A stretch of DNA of 64,000 nt from Oceanisphaera arctica (GCF_002936955.1 NZ_MPZM01000013.1:25233-89232), one strand, 5' to 3'. Shown: positions 1 through 10,690, counted from the stretch's first letter. The notes: generated by a model not told the origin, from the sequence alone. Program-made: numbers and translations.

Positions 1-101
1 AGATGCCAGCCAATGCCGCCGGCCGGAATAAAGGCCAACAGGCAGGCGATCAACAGCGCCCATATTGATTTAGCTCGCAGTCCCCTGCCCCAAATGGCCA
101 T
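1..101 (-). CDS. N-terminal fragment of a membrane protein (runs off the window)
   Basis: On the minus strand an ATG at 101 opens a frame that stays open to the window edge, giving about 33 residues: a short basic leader (GRGLRAKS) followed by a hydrophobic segment (IWALLIACLLAFIPAG). An AAGG-type ribosome-binding sequence lies about 10 bases upstream. A basic start followed by one membrane helix is common at the N-terminus of membrane-anchored sensor, cyclase or phosphatase proteins, but too little is present to name a family. It lies downstream of the rib operon on the same strand and is separated from it by a terminator. Confidence 0.45.
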   Translation of the reverse strand, partial: MAIWGRGLRAKSIWALLIACLLAFIPAGGIGWH

Positions 102-288
102 CAGCGCCTTTTATCCTTATATCGCTCTTACTTACTCGAAGCCGTTATTGTTGACGCAACAACATCAAAACTCAATCCAATATCCGGAAAAAGCCTGCAA
201 GCTGTGCCTGATTGTTTATTGTCGAGATAAGGTAACGTTATGGATCTGAAGAAAGGAGGAATAGAAACAGAGGGTATAATACGACAGG

Positions 289-312
289 AAAACTGCCGCC
301 GGGGGCGGCAGT
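289..312 (-). terminator. Rho-independent terminator of the nrdR-rib operon
   Basis: A nine-base stem, ACTGCCGCC with GGCGGCAGT, closes a three-base loop and is followed on the minus strand by TTTT. It sits just after the ribBA stop codon, so the riboflavin transcript probably ends here. Confidence 0.8.
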
Positions 313-325
313 CTATACACGGTGA

Positions 326-1435
326 TCAGTCGATGATGTAGTCGACCACTTCCAGGCCGAAGCCGGACAACGCATGGTAGCGCTTGGGTGAGCTGAGCAG
401 CTTCATCTTGCCGACACCCATGGCCTGCAGTATCTGCGAGCCGACGCCGACCCGGCGGGAAGTACCCTGGCGCTTGGCGCCTTCCGGCCGCTCGCCGCGA
501 TCCACCGCCTCGAACTGGCGCACCAGCGACAGCAGGTGATCCGGCGTTTCTTCCCGGCCGAGGATCACCAGCACGCCGCCTTCATCGGCGATGCGCGCCA
601 TCGACTTGCCCAGAGGCCAGGTGCGCGACGAGTGACGATCGGTCATCAGCACATCGGTGAACATGTCGTGAATGTGCACCCGTACCAACGCCGGTACCTC
701 GGGCTTGATTTCGCCCTTTCTCAGCGCGAAATGCACCTGGTTGTCGATGGTGTCGCGAAAGGTCACCAGCTCGAAATCGCCGTATTCGGTGGGCAGGTTG
801 CAGCGCGCCACCTGCTCGATGGTGGTTTCGTTCTGGTTACGATATTCGATCAGATCGGCGATGGTGCCGAGCTTGATGCCGTGCTGTTCGGCAAAGACTT
901 CCAAATCCGGACGACGGGCCATGGTGCCGTCTTCGTTGAGGATCTCGACGATCACCGACGAAGCCTCAAGACCCGCCAGTCGGGCCAGATCACAACCCGC
1001 TTCGGTATGGCCGGCGCGGGTCAGCACGCCACCGTTTTGGGCCTTGAGCGGGAAAATATGCCCCGGCTGCACCAGATCGGACGGTTTGGCTTCCTTGGCC
1101 ACGGCGGTCTGCACCGTATGGGCGCGATCGGCGGCGGAAATACCGGTGGTTACCCCTTCTGCGGCTTCGATCGACACGGTGAAGGCGGTGGAGAACTGCT
1201 CTGTGTTGCGGCTGACCATCTGGGGAATATCCAGCTGGCGGCAACGGGCTTCGGTCAGGGTCAGGCAAATCAACCCCCGGCCATACTTGGCCATGAAGTT
1301 GATGTCTTCCGGGCGCACATGCGCGGAGGCCATGATCAAGTCACCTTCGTTTTCCCGGTCTTCGTCATCCATCAGAATGACCATTTTGCCCTGACGGATA
1401 TCGTCGATGATTTCCTGGGTACTGCTTAAAGCCAT
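326..1435 (-). CDS. ribBA: 3,4-dihydroxy-2-butanone 4-phosphate synthase with degenerate GTP cyclohydrolase II-like domain (RibBX type)
   Basis: 369 residues. The N-terminal ~200 residues are a complete RibB domain, which converts ribulose 5-phosphate into the four-carbon unit of riboflavin: the acidic metal-binding stretch [13 protein letters not shown] and the [12 protein letters not shown] motif are both present. The C-terminal ~165 residues have the fold signature of RibA, but where real GTP cyclohydrolase II has three zinc-binding cysteines this protein reads [17 protein letters not shown], with no cysteine. The second half is therefore unlikely to open GTP, as in the proteobacterial 'RibBX' variant; a separate ribA should exist elsewhere. 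It is the last gene of nrdR-ribD-ribE-ribBA, 30 bases after ribE, with an AAGGGAG ribosome-binding site before the ATG. Confidence 0.93.
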   Translation of the reverse strand: MALSSTQEIIDDIRQGKMVILMDDEDRENEGDLIMASAHVRPEDINFMAKYGRGLICLTLTEARCRQLDIPQMVSRNTEQFSTAFTVSIEAAEGVTTGISAADRAHTVQTAVAKEAKPSDLVQPGHIFPLKAQNGGVLTRAGHTEAGCDLARLAGLEASSVIVEILNEDGTMARRPDLEVFAEQHGIKLGTIADLIEYRNQNETTIEQVARCNLPTEYGDFELVTFRDTIDNQVHFALRKGEIKPEVPALVRVHIHDMFTDVLMTDRHSSRTWPLGKSMARIADEGGVLVILGREETPDHLLSLVRQFEAVDRGERPEGAKRQGTSRRVGVGSQILQAMGVGKMKLLSSPKRYHALSGFGLEVVDYIID

Positions 1436-1465
1436 GGGGTTCTCCCTTGTTATCTAACGAGACCG

Positions 1466-2119
1466 CTATTTCACAAAACCGCTGGCGGCCAGGGTCGCCA
1501 GCGTCAGTCCGCCCTGTTGAGGCTCGGACGCAGCGGTCAGCAGGCGTTCAAGATAGCGGGCAATAATATCCACCTCAAGATTTACCTGGCGGCCGGGCCG
1601 CCAGTCGTCGAGGGTGGTTTCCTGTAATGTATGGGGCACCAGGGTCAGTTTAAAGGCCGCGCCGTCCACATCGTTCACCGTGAGGCTGATGCCGTCCACG
1701 GTAATGGAGCCCTTTTCGGCGATATAACGAGCCAATTCGGCTGGCGCCTCGACCCACAGCTCGATGCTTTTACCGAGTTGGGTGCGGCGGCGGATATGCC
1801 CCACCCCGTCCACATGGCCGGACACCATATGTCCGCCCAGCCGGCCGGTGGCCAGCAGGGCTTTTTCCAGATTGACCGCCTGCCCGCTGCGATAGCTGGC
1901 AAAGCCGGTGCGATCTATGGTTTCGCCGGACACATCCGCACAGTAGTAATCCGCGCCCAGCTCGGTCACGGTCAGGCAGACGCCGTTGGTGGCAATGGAG
2001 TCGCCAAGCTTCACGTCCGACAAGTCCAGCCGGGGGCAGAGAATGCGGATCACCGACTCATTACCCTGGCGGCAAATATCGGCCAGTACGCCTGTGGCTT
2101 CCACTATTCCGGTAAACAT
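1466..2119 (-). CDS. ribE: Riboflavin synthase alpha subunit
   Basis: 217 residues, the usual family length. It begins with the characteristic MFTGIVEATG and contains two tandem lumazine-binding barrels (about residues 1-97 and 98-195), each with a GxxxxxNGxxLT-type segment (DSIATNGVCLTV, GSITVDGISLTV). The enzyme dismutates two molecules of 6,7-dimethyl-8-ribityllumazine to riboflavin in the cytoplasm. Its ATG overlaps the ribD stop codon by one base (TGATG), which indicates translational coupling. ribH, which makes its substrate, is not in the window. Confidence 0.96.
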   Translation of the reverse strand: MFTGIVEATGVLADICRQGNESVIRILCPRLDLSDVKLGDSIATNGVCLTVTELGADYYCADVSGETIDRTGFASYRSGQAVNLEKALLATGRLGGHMVSGHVDGVGHIRRRTQLGKSIELWVEAPAELARYIAEKGSITVDGISLTVNDVDGAAFKLTLVPHTLQETTLDDWRPGRQVNLEVDIIARYLERLLTAASEPQQGGLTLATLAASGFVK

Positions 2120-3234
2120 CAGTTTTTTACCCTTGCAGTCAATTTAAGATCGGTGCCGACCCGACGGCAGTCGCGCCACTCCAGTTGCGGTATCTGGTCC
2201 ATGGCGGTCAGCTCAGGCAAGTCGAACAAGCCGCGGGCGGCTTCGCCCATCAGCTTGGGCGCCTGATACAGCACCAGTTCGTCGACCAGCGCCGCTCTCA
2301 TCAGGGCGCCACAGAGGCGAGCCCCCGCCTCGACCCACAGATGGTTTATCTGGCGACGACCCAGCTCGGCCAGCAACAGCGGCAGGTCGAGCCGGCCATT
2401 GTCTGCCAGCGGCAGCACGCATTCTTCCACCTGTTCGCCGAAATCGCCGCTTGCCCGGCCGCGCAGCAACAATATCGTGCCGGGCAGGCCGAACAGTTTC
2501 AGACCCGGATGCAGCCGATTGCGGGTGTCGATAATGACCCGCAGCGGCTGGCGCAGCCGGCTTTGTTCATATTCTGTTTGTACCGACTCGGGCAGCTCAC
2601 CCCAGCGCACATTGAGGCTGGCATCGTCGGCCAGTACCGTATCGGCACCAGAGAGGATGGCGCAACTCAGGGCGCGGTGGCGTTGCACGTCGCGGCGGGC
2701 GGCGGGGCCGGTAATCCACTTGCTCTCGCCGTTGGCCAGGGCGGTGCGACCGTCCAGGCTGGCGGCCAGCTTGACGGTAACAAACGGCAGACCGGTGCGC
2801 ATACGATGCATGAAGCCGGTATTGACGGCCTCGGCCGCCTCACTCATTAAGCCAGCGTCGGCTTTGATGCCGGCATCAGTCAGCATGGCCAGGCCACGCC
2901 CTGCCACCCGGGGGTTCGGGTCCACCGAGGCTGCCACTACTCTGGCCACACCGGCGTCGATCAGTCCCTGGGCACAGGGGGGCGTACGACCATGATGGGA
3001 GCAGGGTTCGAGCGTCACATAGGCGGTTGCGCCCTTGGCTGCCTCGCCTGCCTGACGCAGGGCAAAGACCTCGGCGTGGGGGCCGCCGGCCTGCTGGTGA
3101 TAGCCTTCGCCCACCAGGGTGCCGTTATGCACTATGACACAGCCCACCGAGGGGTTGGGGCTGGTGGTAAAACGCCCAAGCCGAGCCAGTTCAAGCGCCC
3201 TGGCCATCCAGCGCGCATCGTCGGAATTAAACAC
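2119..3234 (-). CDS. ribD: Bifunctional diaminohydroxyphosphoribosylaminopyrimidine deaminase / 5-amino-6-(5-phosphoribosylamino)uracil reductase
   Basis: 371 residues. The deaminase half (about 1-145) carries the zinc motif HAEVFAL and PCSHHGRTPPC; the reductase half (about 150-371) has the NADPH-binding type sequence KLAASLDGRTA and VEAG near the end. It catalyses the second and third steps of riboflavin synthesis. The start codon is GTG at 3232-3234, placed directly after the nrdR TGA stop; an ATG overlapping that stop is out of frame. The 3' end overlaps ribE by one base. Confidence 0.96.
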   Translation of the reverse strand: MFNSDDARWMARALELARLGRFTTSPNPSVGCVIVHNGTLVGEGYHQQAGGPHAEVFALRQAGEAAKGATAYVTLEPCSHHGRTPPCAQGLIDAGVARVVAASVDPNPRVAGRGLAMLTDAGIKADAGLMSEAAEAVNTGFMHRMRTGLPFVTVKLAASLDGRTALANGESKWITGPAARRDVQRHRALSCAILSGADTVLADDASLNVRWGELPESVQTEYEQSRLRQPLRVIIDTRNRLHPGLKLFGLPGTILLLRGRASGDFGEQVEECVLPLADNGRLDLPLLLAELGRRQINHLWVEAGARLCGALMRAALVDELVLYQAPKLMGEAARGLFDLPELTAMDQIPQLEWRDCRRVGTDLKLTARVKN

Positions 3235-3684
3235 TCATTGCTCCAGTCGGGCTATTTCTTCGCCGAATTGGCGCAAGTCTTCAAAACAGCGATAAACGGA
3301 GGCAAAACGGATATAGGCGACCTTGTCGAGCTGCTTCAGCTCTTCCATCACCAGGTTGCCGATATGTTCGGATTTGACTTCCCGCTCACCGGTGGCGCGC
3401 AGCTGAGACATGATGCGGCTAACCGCCTGCTCGATAGACTCGGTACTGACCGGGCGTTTTTCCAGTGCCCGCTGCATGCCGGCTTCCAGCTTGTCTTCGT
3501 TGAAGGGCTCGCGAATACCGGTGGTCTTGATCACCCGCGGCATCACCAGCTCGGCGCTCTCGAAGGTGGTGAAGCGCTCTTTGCAGGCGTTGCATTCCCG
3601 CCGGCGGCGCACCTGCAATCCTTCCCCGACCAGACGAGAGTCGATGACCTTGGTTTCGGTTGCGAGACAGAAGGGACAGTGCAT
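3235..3684 (-). CDS. nrdR: Transcriptional repressor NrdR
   Basis: 149 residues, the standard length. An N-terminal zinc ribbon (MHCPFC, then CNACKERF) is followed by an ATP-cone domain ([20 protein letters not shown]). NrdR senses ATP/dATP and represses ribonucleotide reductase genes by binding NrdR boxes. It heads the riboflavin operon, a common gammaproteobacterial arrangement, and lies immediately upstream of ribD with no intervening bases. Confidence 0.96.
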   Translation of the reverse strand: MHCPFCLATETKVIDSRLVGEGLQVRRRRECNACKERFTTFESAELVMPRVIKTTGIREPFNEDKLEAGMQRALEKRPVSTESIEQAVSRIMSQLRATGEREVKSEHIGNLVMEELKQLDKVAYIRFASVYRCFEDLRQFGEEIARLEQ

Positions 3685-3768
3685 AGCGCCTCCGTGGGCT
3701 AAATTCGGCTGTTAGTGTAAATAAGCAGGCTACAGATTGCCAGAATGAAACACAGTTGTAAGCGTGAA

Positions 3769-3893
3769 TATCGGGATTGGGGAATAGGGAATGGGGAATG
3801 GGGAATGGGGAATAGGGATAAAAAAAGGGACCGGGAACACAAGTCCCCGATCCCTAATCCCTAATCCCTAATCCCTAATCCCTAATCCCGATA
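3769..3893. repeat. Heptamer-repeat hairpin (TCCCTAA array) between glyA and nrdR
   Basis: The right arm holds five consecutive TCCCTAA units (3851-3885). The left arm (from 3769) holds the imperfect complement, built from GGGAATA/GGGAATG units. The outer ends match exactly: TATCGGGATT at 3769 and AATCCCGATA ending at 3893, with a central spacer of about 25 bases. It lies between two same-strand genes and could act as an RNA hairpin that limits read-through from glyA. A related array occurs at 53500-53616. Confidence 0.85.
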
Positions 3894-3897
3894 CGTG

Positions 3898-5151
3898 TTA
3901 CGCATAAACCGGGTGACGACGGCAGATGTCCAGCACCTGCTCTTTCACGCGGGCGATGGTCGCTTCGTCGTTGATGTCGTCCAGCACATCACAGATCCAG
4001 CCCGCCAGTTCGCGTACGTCGGCTTCATTGAAACCACGACGGGTCACCGCCGGGGTACCGATACGAATACCGGAGGTCACGAACGGAGAGCGCGGGTCGT
4101 TCGGCACGGCGTTCTTGTTCACGGTGATGAAGGCACGGCCCAGGGCGGCGTCGGCTTCTTTACCGGTGATGCCCTTGTCGATCAGGTCGAGCAGGAACAG
4201 GTGGTTGTAAGTACCACCGGAAACCACCTTGTAGCCGCGCTGCTGAAAGGCATCGGCCATGGCCTGGGCGTTTTTCAGCACGCGGCCCTGGTATTCCTTG
4301 AACTCGGGCTCCAGCGCTTCCTTGAAGGCAACGGCCTTGGCGGCGATAACGTGCATCAGGGGACCGCCCTGACCACCGGGGAAGACGGCTGAGTTCAGCT
4401 TCTTCTCCAGCTCTTCGTTGTTGGCGGCAGACAGCACCAGACCGCCACGGGGGCCGGCCAGGGTCTTGTGGGTAGTGGTAGTGACCACGTGGGCGTGGGC
4501 GATGGGGCTCGGGTAGTGACCGGCTGCAATCAGACCGGCAACGTGGGCCATGTCCACCATGAACCAGGCACCGACCTTATCGGCGATTTCACGCATGCGC
4601 GCCCAGTCGACGATGCCGGAGAAGGCGGAGAAACCACCGATGATCATCTTCGGCTTGTGCTCAACCGCCAGACGCTCCATTTCTTCGTAATCGATCACGC
4701 CGGCTTCGTTGATGCCGTAAGGCACTATGTTGTACATCTTGCCGGAGAAGTTGGCGGGAGAGCCGTGAGTCAGGTGACCACCGTGGGCCAGGTTCATGCC
4801 CATGACGGTATCACCGGGCTTGACCAGCGCCATGAAGACGGCGGAGTTGGCCTGGGAGCCGGAGTGCGGCTGCACGTTGGCATAGGTAGCACCGAACAGC
4901 TGCTTGGCACGCTCGATGGCCAGTTCTTCGGCGATGTCGACATATTCACAGCCGCCATAGAAACGCTTGCCCGGGTAGCCTTCGGCATACTTGTTGGTCA
5001 GCTGGGAACCCTGAGCCTGCATCACGCGCGGGCTGGTGTAGTTCTCGGAAGCAATCAGTTCGATATGCTCTTCCTGACGCTGGGTTTCATCACAGATGGC
5101 CTGCCACAGCTGAGGATCATAATCGGCGATATTCATTTCACGCTTTAACAT
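3898..5151 (-). CDS. glyA: Serine hydroxymethyltransferase
   Basis: 417 residues from the ATG at 5151, matching the usual family length. An upstream in-frame start at 5169 is less likely, because AGGAGA sits six bases before 5151 and the protein then starts [12 protein letters not shown] as in relatives. The PLP-binding lysine lies in [15 protein letters not shown]. The enzyme interconverts serine and glycine while loading one-carbon units on tetrahydrofolate. It is transcribed alone from its own promoter, and the heptamer hairpin follows its stop codon. Confidence 0.97.
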   Translation of the reverse strand: MLKREMNIADYDPQLWQAICDETQRQEEHIELIASENYTSPRVMQAQGSQLTNKYAEGYPGKRFYGGCEYVDIAEELAIERAKQLFGATYANVQPHSGSQANSAVFMALVKPGDTVMGMNLAHGGHLTHGSPANFSGKMYNIVPYGINEAGVIDYEEMERLAVEHKPKMIIGGFSAFSGIVDWARMREIADKVGAWFMVDMAHVAGLIAAGHYPSPIAHAHVVTTTTHKTLAGPRGGLVLSAANNEELEKKLNSAVFPGGQGGPLMHVIAAKAVAFKEALEPEFKEYQGRVLKNAQAMADAFQQRGYKVVSGGTYNHLFLLDLIDKGITGKEADAALGRAFITVNKNAVPNDPRSPFVTSGIRIGTPAVTRRGFNEADVRELAGWICDVLDDINDEATIARVKEQVLDICRRHPVYA

Positions 5152-5268
5152 CCGTCTCTCCTGACTCACATGGGGGTGTTCACTGAAGTACCGAGTTTAC
5201 CCTTAAGGCCGGGTTCGGCCTAGCCCCGGAACGCCAGTTAACAACATTTATTTATCTTTAAGTTGAAA

Positions 5269-5296
5269 ATTTTACAAAAAGTTGAAGATTAAGCAA
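5269..5296 (-). promoter_or_regulatory. Candidate sigma-70 promoter of glyA
   Basis: On the minus strand TTGCTT (5291-5296) and TAAAAT (5269-5274) are separated by 16 bases, in an A+T-rich stretch upstream of glyA. No PurR- or MetR-like palindrome was recognised nearby. Confidence 0.45.
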
Positions 5297-5424
5297 CACT
5301 TTAAGACCCATCAATTCACCGACAGCCAGGGTAGATCTGGCCGTTAAACCCGATAGAATAGAGGTCTTTAGCCGGAACTTCGGCCCAAAGGCCGAGCCGC
5401 ACCCAATCCGTCGTTGAGGATAAT

Positions 5425-6045
5425 ATGCAAGATTTCATGGTGACCTCGCACCGTCGAGCCGAGCTTTATCACTGGTTTACCGCCCTGTTTGCGGCCCCGC
5501 TGGTCGACGAGGAAATACGCGAGTTCGGGGGCTATGACATGCATGCCTTCCTGGACAGTCTGGCGACCCTGGACCCATTGCAAGACGCCACCGAGGCCTT
5601 TCGCCGGCAGGCAGGCAGGGTGCTGGAACTGGATCAGCCCGAGAGCGAGTTGAGCGAACATTACCAAAGGCTGTTTGGCGATGACTCGCTGCTCGATACG
5701 GCGTCCCTGGCCCAGCCAGAAGACGAGGCCATGATGCTGATGAGCATACTGCTGCATCAGCACGGCACCCGGCTGGAGGACGACGACCCGCTCAACGCCT
5801 GTAACCAGCTGGAGATGATGGCCACCCTCGCCCTGGCCGGTGCCGACGCCGACAACGAGACAGACCGTATCGCCCTGCTGGACCAGCAGCGGGAGCTGGC
5901 CAACCAGCTGCTGATCGACTGGCTGCCACCCTTCGCTAGCGCCTGCGAACAAAAAGACTCTTTTGGCTTCTATGCCGCCGCCGCCGGCCTGCTGCTTGCC
6001 ATGTTCAGCATGGATATTCATTATCTTAATAATGTGGCCCAATAA
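5425..6045 (+). CDS. torD: TorD-family cytoplasmic chaperone for molybdoenzyme maturation
   Basis: 206 residues, all-helical in character. The C-terminal segment LLIDWLPPFASACEQKDSFG then FYAAAAGLLLAMFSMD and the middle NACNQLEMMATLAL resemble TorD, which protects trimethylamine N-oxide reductase (TorA) before cofactor insertion and Tat export. No torA, torC or other molybdoenzyme gene is in the window, so the client is unknown and a DmsD/NarJ-like client remains possible. AGGA precedes the ATG. Its stop overlaps the next start by one base (TAATG). Confidence 0.8.
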   Translation: MQDFMVTSHRRAELYHWFTALFAAPLVDEEIREFGGYDMHAFLDSLATLDPLQDATEAFRRQAGRVLELDQPESELSEHYQRLFGDDSLLDTASLAQPEDEAMMLMSILLHQHGTRLEDDDPLNACNQLEMMATLALAGADADNETDRIALLDQQRELANQLLIDWLPPFASACEQKDSFGFYAAAAGLLLAMFSMDIHYLNNVAQ

Positions 6046-6398
6046 TGGCTTACAACAAGAACCGGAAAGCCGCCCCCTCGCCCCAGATTCAGGAAGAGGC
6101 CGAACGCATCGCCAAGGCGACCCAGCGTCCGGGGCAGACCAAGGAGCAGACCCGACTGATCAATCAGGGCATCCAGAAAGGCATAGAAGAATACAAGAAG
6201 CAGCACAAGGCCCGCGCTCGCGCCGCCGACAAGGCCAAAAAACAGCAGCTTCGTCAGCAGCACGATGATAACGACGAGACCTTTGAGCCGGAACCCGGGC
6301 CGGAGCCGACCACCGCCTCGTCCTGGCTACCCTGGTGGCTGCTTGCCCTGAGCTGGGCCGGCTTCGCACTTTATTGGTGGTGGCAACAGCCGGGCTGA
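6045..6398 (+). CDS. DUF2956 family protein
   Basis: 117 residues. The N-terminal part is basic and rich in lysine, arginine and glutamine, with the conserved run RIAKATQRPGQTKEQTRLI, and it recalls the DUF2956 family common beside torD in Vibrio relatives. An acidic Pro/Glu linker follows, then one tryptophan-rich C-terminal membrane helix (SSWLPWWLLALSWAGFALYW). Function is unknown; the layout suggests a small inner-membrane protein with a cytoplasmic basic domain. It is translationally coupled to torD. Confidence 0.75.
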   Translation: MAYNKNRKAAPSPQIQEEAERIAKATQRPGQTKEQTRLINQGIQKGIEEYKKQHKARARAADKAKKQQLRQQHDDNDETFEPEPGPEPTTASSWLPWWLLALSWAGFALYWWWQQPG

Positions 6399-6430
6399 TG
6401 CTAGGGTCTGTTAACCGACAGGAGCAATCA

Positions 6431-7399
6431 ATGGCATACCGCTTACCCGAACACAGGCACACGGTCTCCGGCCAGGAACGGCGTCTCGGCGTAGAGCTGG
6501 AACTCAACGGCCTGTCCCTGCCCCGGCTGGCCGAGCTGGTGGCCGAGCAACTGGAGGGCAGCCTGCGCCATTGCTCTGAATACGAAATTGAAATCGATAC
6601 CCCGCTCGGCACCTTTCGGGCCGAGCTGGACTTCGACTACCTCAAACGGCTGGCCCGGGTTCAGCTTCGGCAACCGCCGGGTGAACTGGAGCTGGCCGCC
6701 ACCGAACTGCTGGGCACCCTGGCCTTTCAGCTGGTGCCGCTGGAATTGGTGAGTCCGCCGTTGCCGCTTTCCCGACTAGATCAATTAACGCCGCTGTTTG
6801 AACGGCTGCGTGCCAACGGTGCCAAGGGCACCCGTCATGCCCTGCATTATGCCTTTGGTCTGCACCTGAATCCGGAGCTACCGGACACCGACAACCTCAC
6901 CCTGCTGCGCTACTTCAAGGCCTATCTGTGTCTGCATGACTGGCTGGAGCAGCGGGAAGACATAGTCGCAGCCCGCAAGCTGTCGCCCTATATCCGCGGC
7001 TTTGCCAAAGATTACAGCCGCAAGGTGATCGACCTCGACTACTGGCCCGACTTGCGACAATTCAGCGAAGACTACCTGGCCGCCAACCCCAGCCGCAACC
7101 GCTCACTGGATCTGCTGCCCATCCTGGCCTGGCACAACGAGGCCCGGGTGAAAGAGGTGGTGCAGGACGACAAGGTCAACAAACGGCCGACACTGCACTA
7201 CCGGCTGCCCAACTCCGATATCGACAATCCGTACTGGTCGCTGCAGCACGCCTGGTCCGGCTGGTTGCAGGTGGAAATGCTGGCCAACGATGAACGTCGG
7301 CTGGATCAGCTGTGCCGACACTATGCCGCCCACCTGGACAGCCTGACGCCGGATTTTCTCGATCCCTGGAAGAGCAAGGTCACGCCATGGCTCCGCTGA
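6431..7399 (+). CDS. Putative amidoligase (COOH-NH2 ligase superfamily)
   Basis: 322 residues from the ATG at 6431, preceded by AGGAG. The opening RRLGVELELNGLSL carries the ExE pattern typical of amidoligases of the glutamine-synthetase-like fold (amidoligase_2 family), predicted to join a carboxylate and an amine using ATP. A basic, aromatic-rich middle (YIRGFAKDYSRKVIDL) follows. The natural substrate is unknown. The 3' end overlaps the following amidotransferase gene by 13 bases, so the two are very likely made together. This neighbourhood, ligase plus PuuD-like hydrolase, is known from comparative genomics; function is inferred. Confidence 0.7.
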   Translation: MAYRLPEHRHTVSGQERRLGVELELNGLSLPRLAELVAEQLEGSLRHCSEYEIEIDTPLGTFRAELDFDYLKRLARVQLRQPPGELELAATELLGTLAFQLVPLELVSPPLPLSRLDQLTPLFERLRANGAKGTRHALHYAFGLHLNPELPDTDNLTLLRYFKAYLCLHDWLEQREDIVAARKLSPYIRGFAKDYSRKVIDLDYWPDLRQFSEDYLAANPSRNRSLDLLPILAWHNEARVKEVVQDDKVNKRPTLHYRLPNSDIDNPYWSLQHAWSGWLQVEMLANDERRLDQLCRHYAAHLDSLTPDFLDPWKSKVTPWLR

Positions 7400-8076
7400 T
7401 CGGTGTGACCGGCCCCGATAGTCGGCTGCCCTGGGCCTGGTGGGCCACCCGGCTGGCCATTTTTATAGCCGGTGGCCGGGCGCAGCGGCTGACGCCCTCC
7501 ACCTTTCAACCTCACAAGCGGGACAAGCTGCAGGGGTTGATCATCGGCGGCGGCGACGATATCGACGCCGCCCTCTATGGCGAAGACACCGGCCGGGCAC
7601 CCGCCGATCCCGAGCGAGACGCCTTCGAAATAGAGCTGATCGAGCATGCGCTGGACACTCAATTGCCGCTGCTCGGCATCTGCCGCGGCGCCCAGCTGAT
7701 TAACGTGGTGCTGGGTGGCTCCCTGCATTCGGATATCCGGCCGCTGCGTCGTCACACCTCCAACCGCCGTACCCCCTTGCCACGCAAGACCGCCATCGGC
7801 TATGGCCAGGGCCGGCTGCATGGCATCATTCGCCGGCCTCGCTGGCGCATCAACAGCCTGCATCATCAGGCGGTGGACCGGCTGGGTGTCGGCCTGACGG
7901 TGGCGGCCCGGGATCTGGACGGCTTCGTGCAGGCCATCGAGAATCGGGGCGAGCACTATATGCTGGGGGTGCAGTGGCATCCGGAATACCTGCCCTATCT
8001 CGACCACCAGCGCGCCATCTTCCGCACTCTGGTCCGGCTCGCCCAAGCCGCCCGCCCCGAGCGGCTTTATCCTTGA
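7387..8076 (+). CDS. Class I glutamine amidotransferase / gamma-glutamyl hydrolase-like protein (PuuD family)
   Basis: 229 residues from the ATG at 7387. The catalytic triad is visible: Cys in LLGICRGAQLIN, and His and Glu in GVQWHPEYLP. GLIIGGGDDIDAALY at about residue 45 is typical of the gamma-glutamyl-gamma-aminobutyrate hydrolase group. With the overlapping amidoligase upstream it may remove or supply an amide or gamma-glutamyl group in a PuuA/PuuD-like ligase-hydrolase cycle. No puuB or puuC homologue is adjacent, so ordinary putrescine catabolism is not supported. Confidence 0.78.
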   Translation: MAPLIGVTGPDSRLPWAWWATRLAIFIAGGRAQRLTPSTFQPHKRDKLQGLIIGGGDDIDAALYGEDTGRAPADPERDAFEIELIEHALDTQLPLLGICRGAQLINVVLGGSLHSDIRPLRRHTSNRRTPLPRKTAIGYGQGRLHGIIRRPRWRINSLHHQAVDRLGVGLTVAARDLDGFVQAIENRGEHYMLGVQWHPEYLPYLDHQRAIFRTLVRLAQAARPERLYP

Positions 8077-8080
8077 GTAC

Positions 8081-8515
8081 ATGATGCTTGATTATCTGAT
8101 TGTCTTTGCCAGCAGCCTGCTCGCCGCCACCATAGCGCCCTTTTATTCCGAGGTGGTGCTGGCGGCAGTGCTGACCCGCCAGCCCGATGCGGTGGTGCTG
8201 CTGTGGGCCCTGGCCAGCGTCGGCAACACCCTGGGCTCTGTGGTGAACTGGTGGCTGGGTAAATACCTGCTGCATTACAAACACAAACGCTGGTTTCCCA
8301 TCAAGGACAAGCAATTGGAACGCGCCCAACGCGGGTTTCAGCGTTTCGGCGTCTGGTCGCTGCTGCTGGCCTGGGCGCCGGTAGGGGGCGACGCCCTCAC
8401 CTTTATCGCCGGCATCATGAAAGTCCGCCTGCTGCCTTTCATCCTGCTGGTATTTATCGGCAAGTCAGTACGCTATCTCATCGTCATCTATTTCGCCGAG
8501 CGGTTTTTGCTGTAG
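8081..8515 (+). CDS. yqaA: YqaA family inner-membrane protein (VTT/DedA-like)
   Basis: 144 residues, close to E. coli YqaA. Hydrophobic helices cover most of the sequence, with the family pattern APFYSEVVLAAVL, NTLGSVVNWWLGKYL and WAPVGGDALTFIAGIMK, where glycine/proline-rich re-entrant turns are expected. The family is distantly related to DedA/SNARE-associated proteins linked to lipid scrambling or envelope homeostasis. It starts five bases after the amidotransferase gene, so it probably shares that transcript. A second ATG at 8084 is also possible. Confidence 0.85.
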   Translation: MMLDYLIVFASSLLAATIAPFYSEVVLAAVLTRQPDAVVLLWALASVGNTLGSVVNWWLGKYLLHYKHKRWFPIKDKQLERAQRGFQRFGVWSLLLAWAPVGGDALTFIAGIMKVRLLPFILLVFIGKSVRYLIVIYFAERFLL

Positions 8516-8693
8516 CTAAAACACGGATGAATCTCGATTATCCGCCGTTACACTGCGATACAAACCGGTAACATGCCCACCCGGATTATGCTAGAAATGT
8601 AACCTGGCTAGCCGAAAGTCTAATTGAGCATGGCGACCATCTGCGTCACCTTGTTACACAATGGTTATTGGATATACCCCAAGGAGCGGAATA

Positions 8694-10643
<1,950 letters not shown>

Positions 10644-10664
10644 TCGAGGCAGCCAGACAGATAA

Positions 10665-10690
10665 AACGCCGCCTTCGGGCGGCGTTTTTG
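10665..10690 (+). terminator. Rho-independent terminator of acs
   Basis: The stem AACGCCGCC / GGCGGCGTT carries a stable TTCG loop and is followed by a run of T residues. Confidence 0.92.

Noticed and set aside
13..249. 78-codon plus-strand frame at the window start
   Set aside because: It has no recognisable family and no ribosome-binding site; the minus strand over 1-101 reads as a plausible membrane protein start instead.
1436..3700. FMN riboswitch expected in front of riboflavin genes
   Set aside because: The genes are tightly packed behind nrdR, and no RFN-element sequence signature was seen upstream of nrdR, ribD or ribBA.
3769..3893. Heptamer array considered as a CRISPR or telomere-like element
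   Set aside because: Units are 7 bases without spacers, and the chromosome context is internal; a hairpin-type simple repeat is the simplest reading.
5384..5397. Small CGGCC/GGCCG hairpin in front of torD considered as a riboswitch
   Set aside because: It is a single short stem without any conserved aptamer core; most likely a chance hairpin or weak attenuator.
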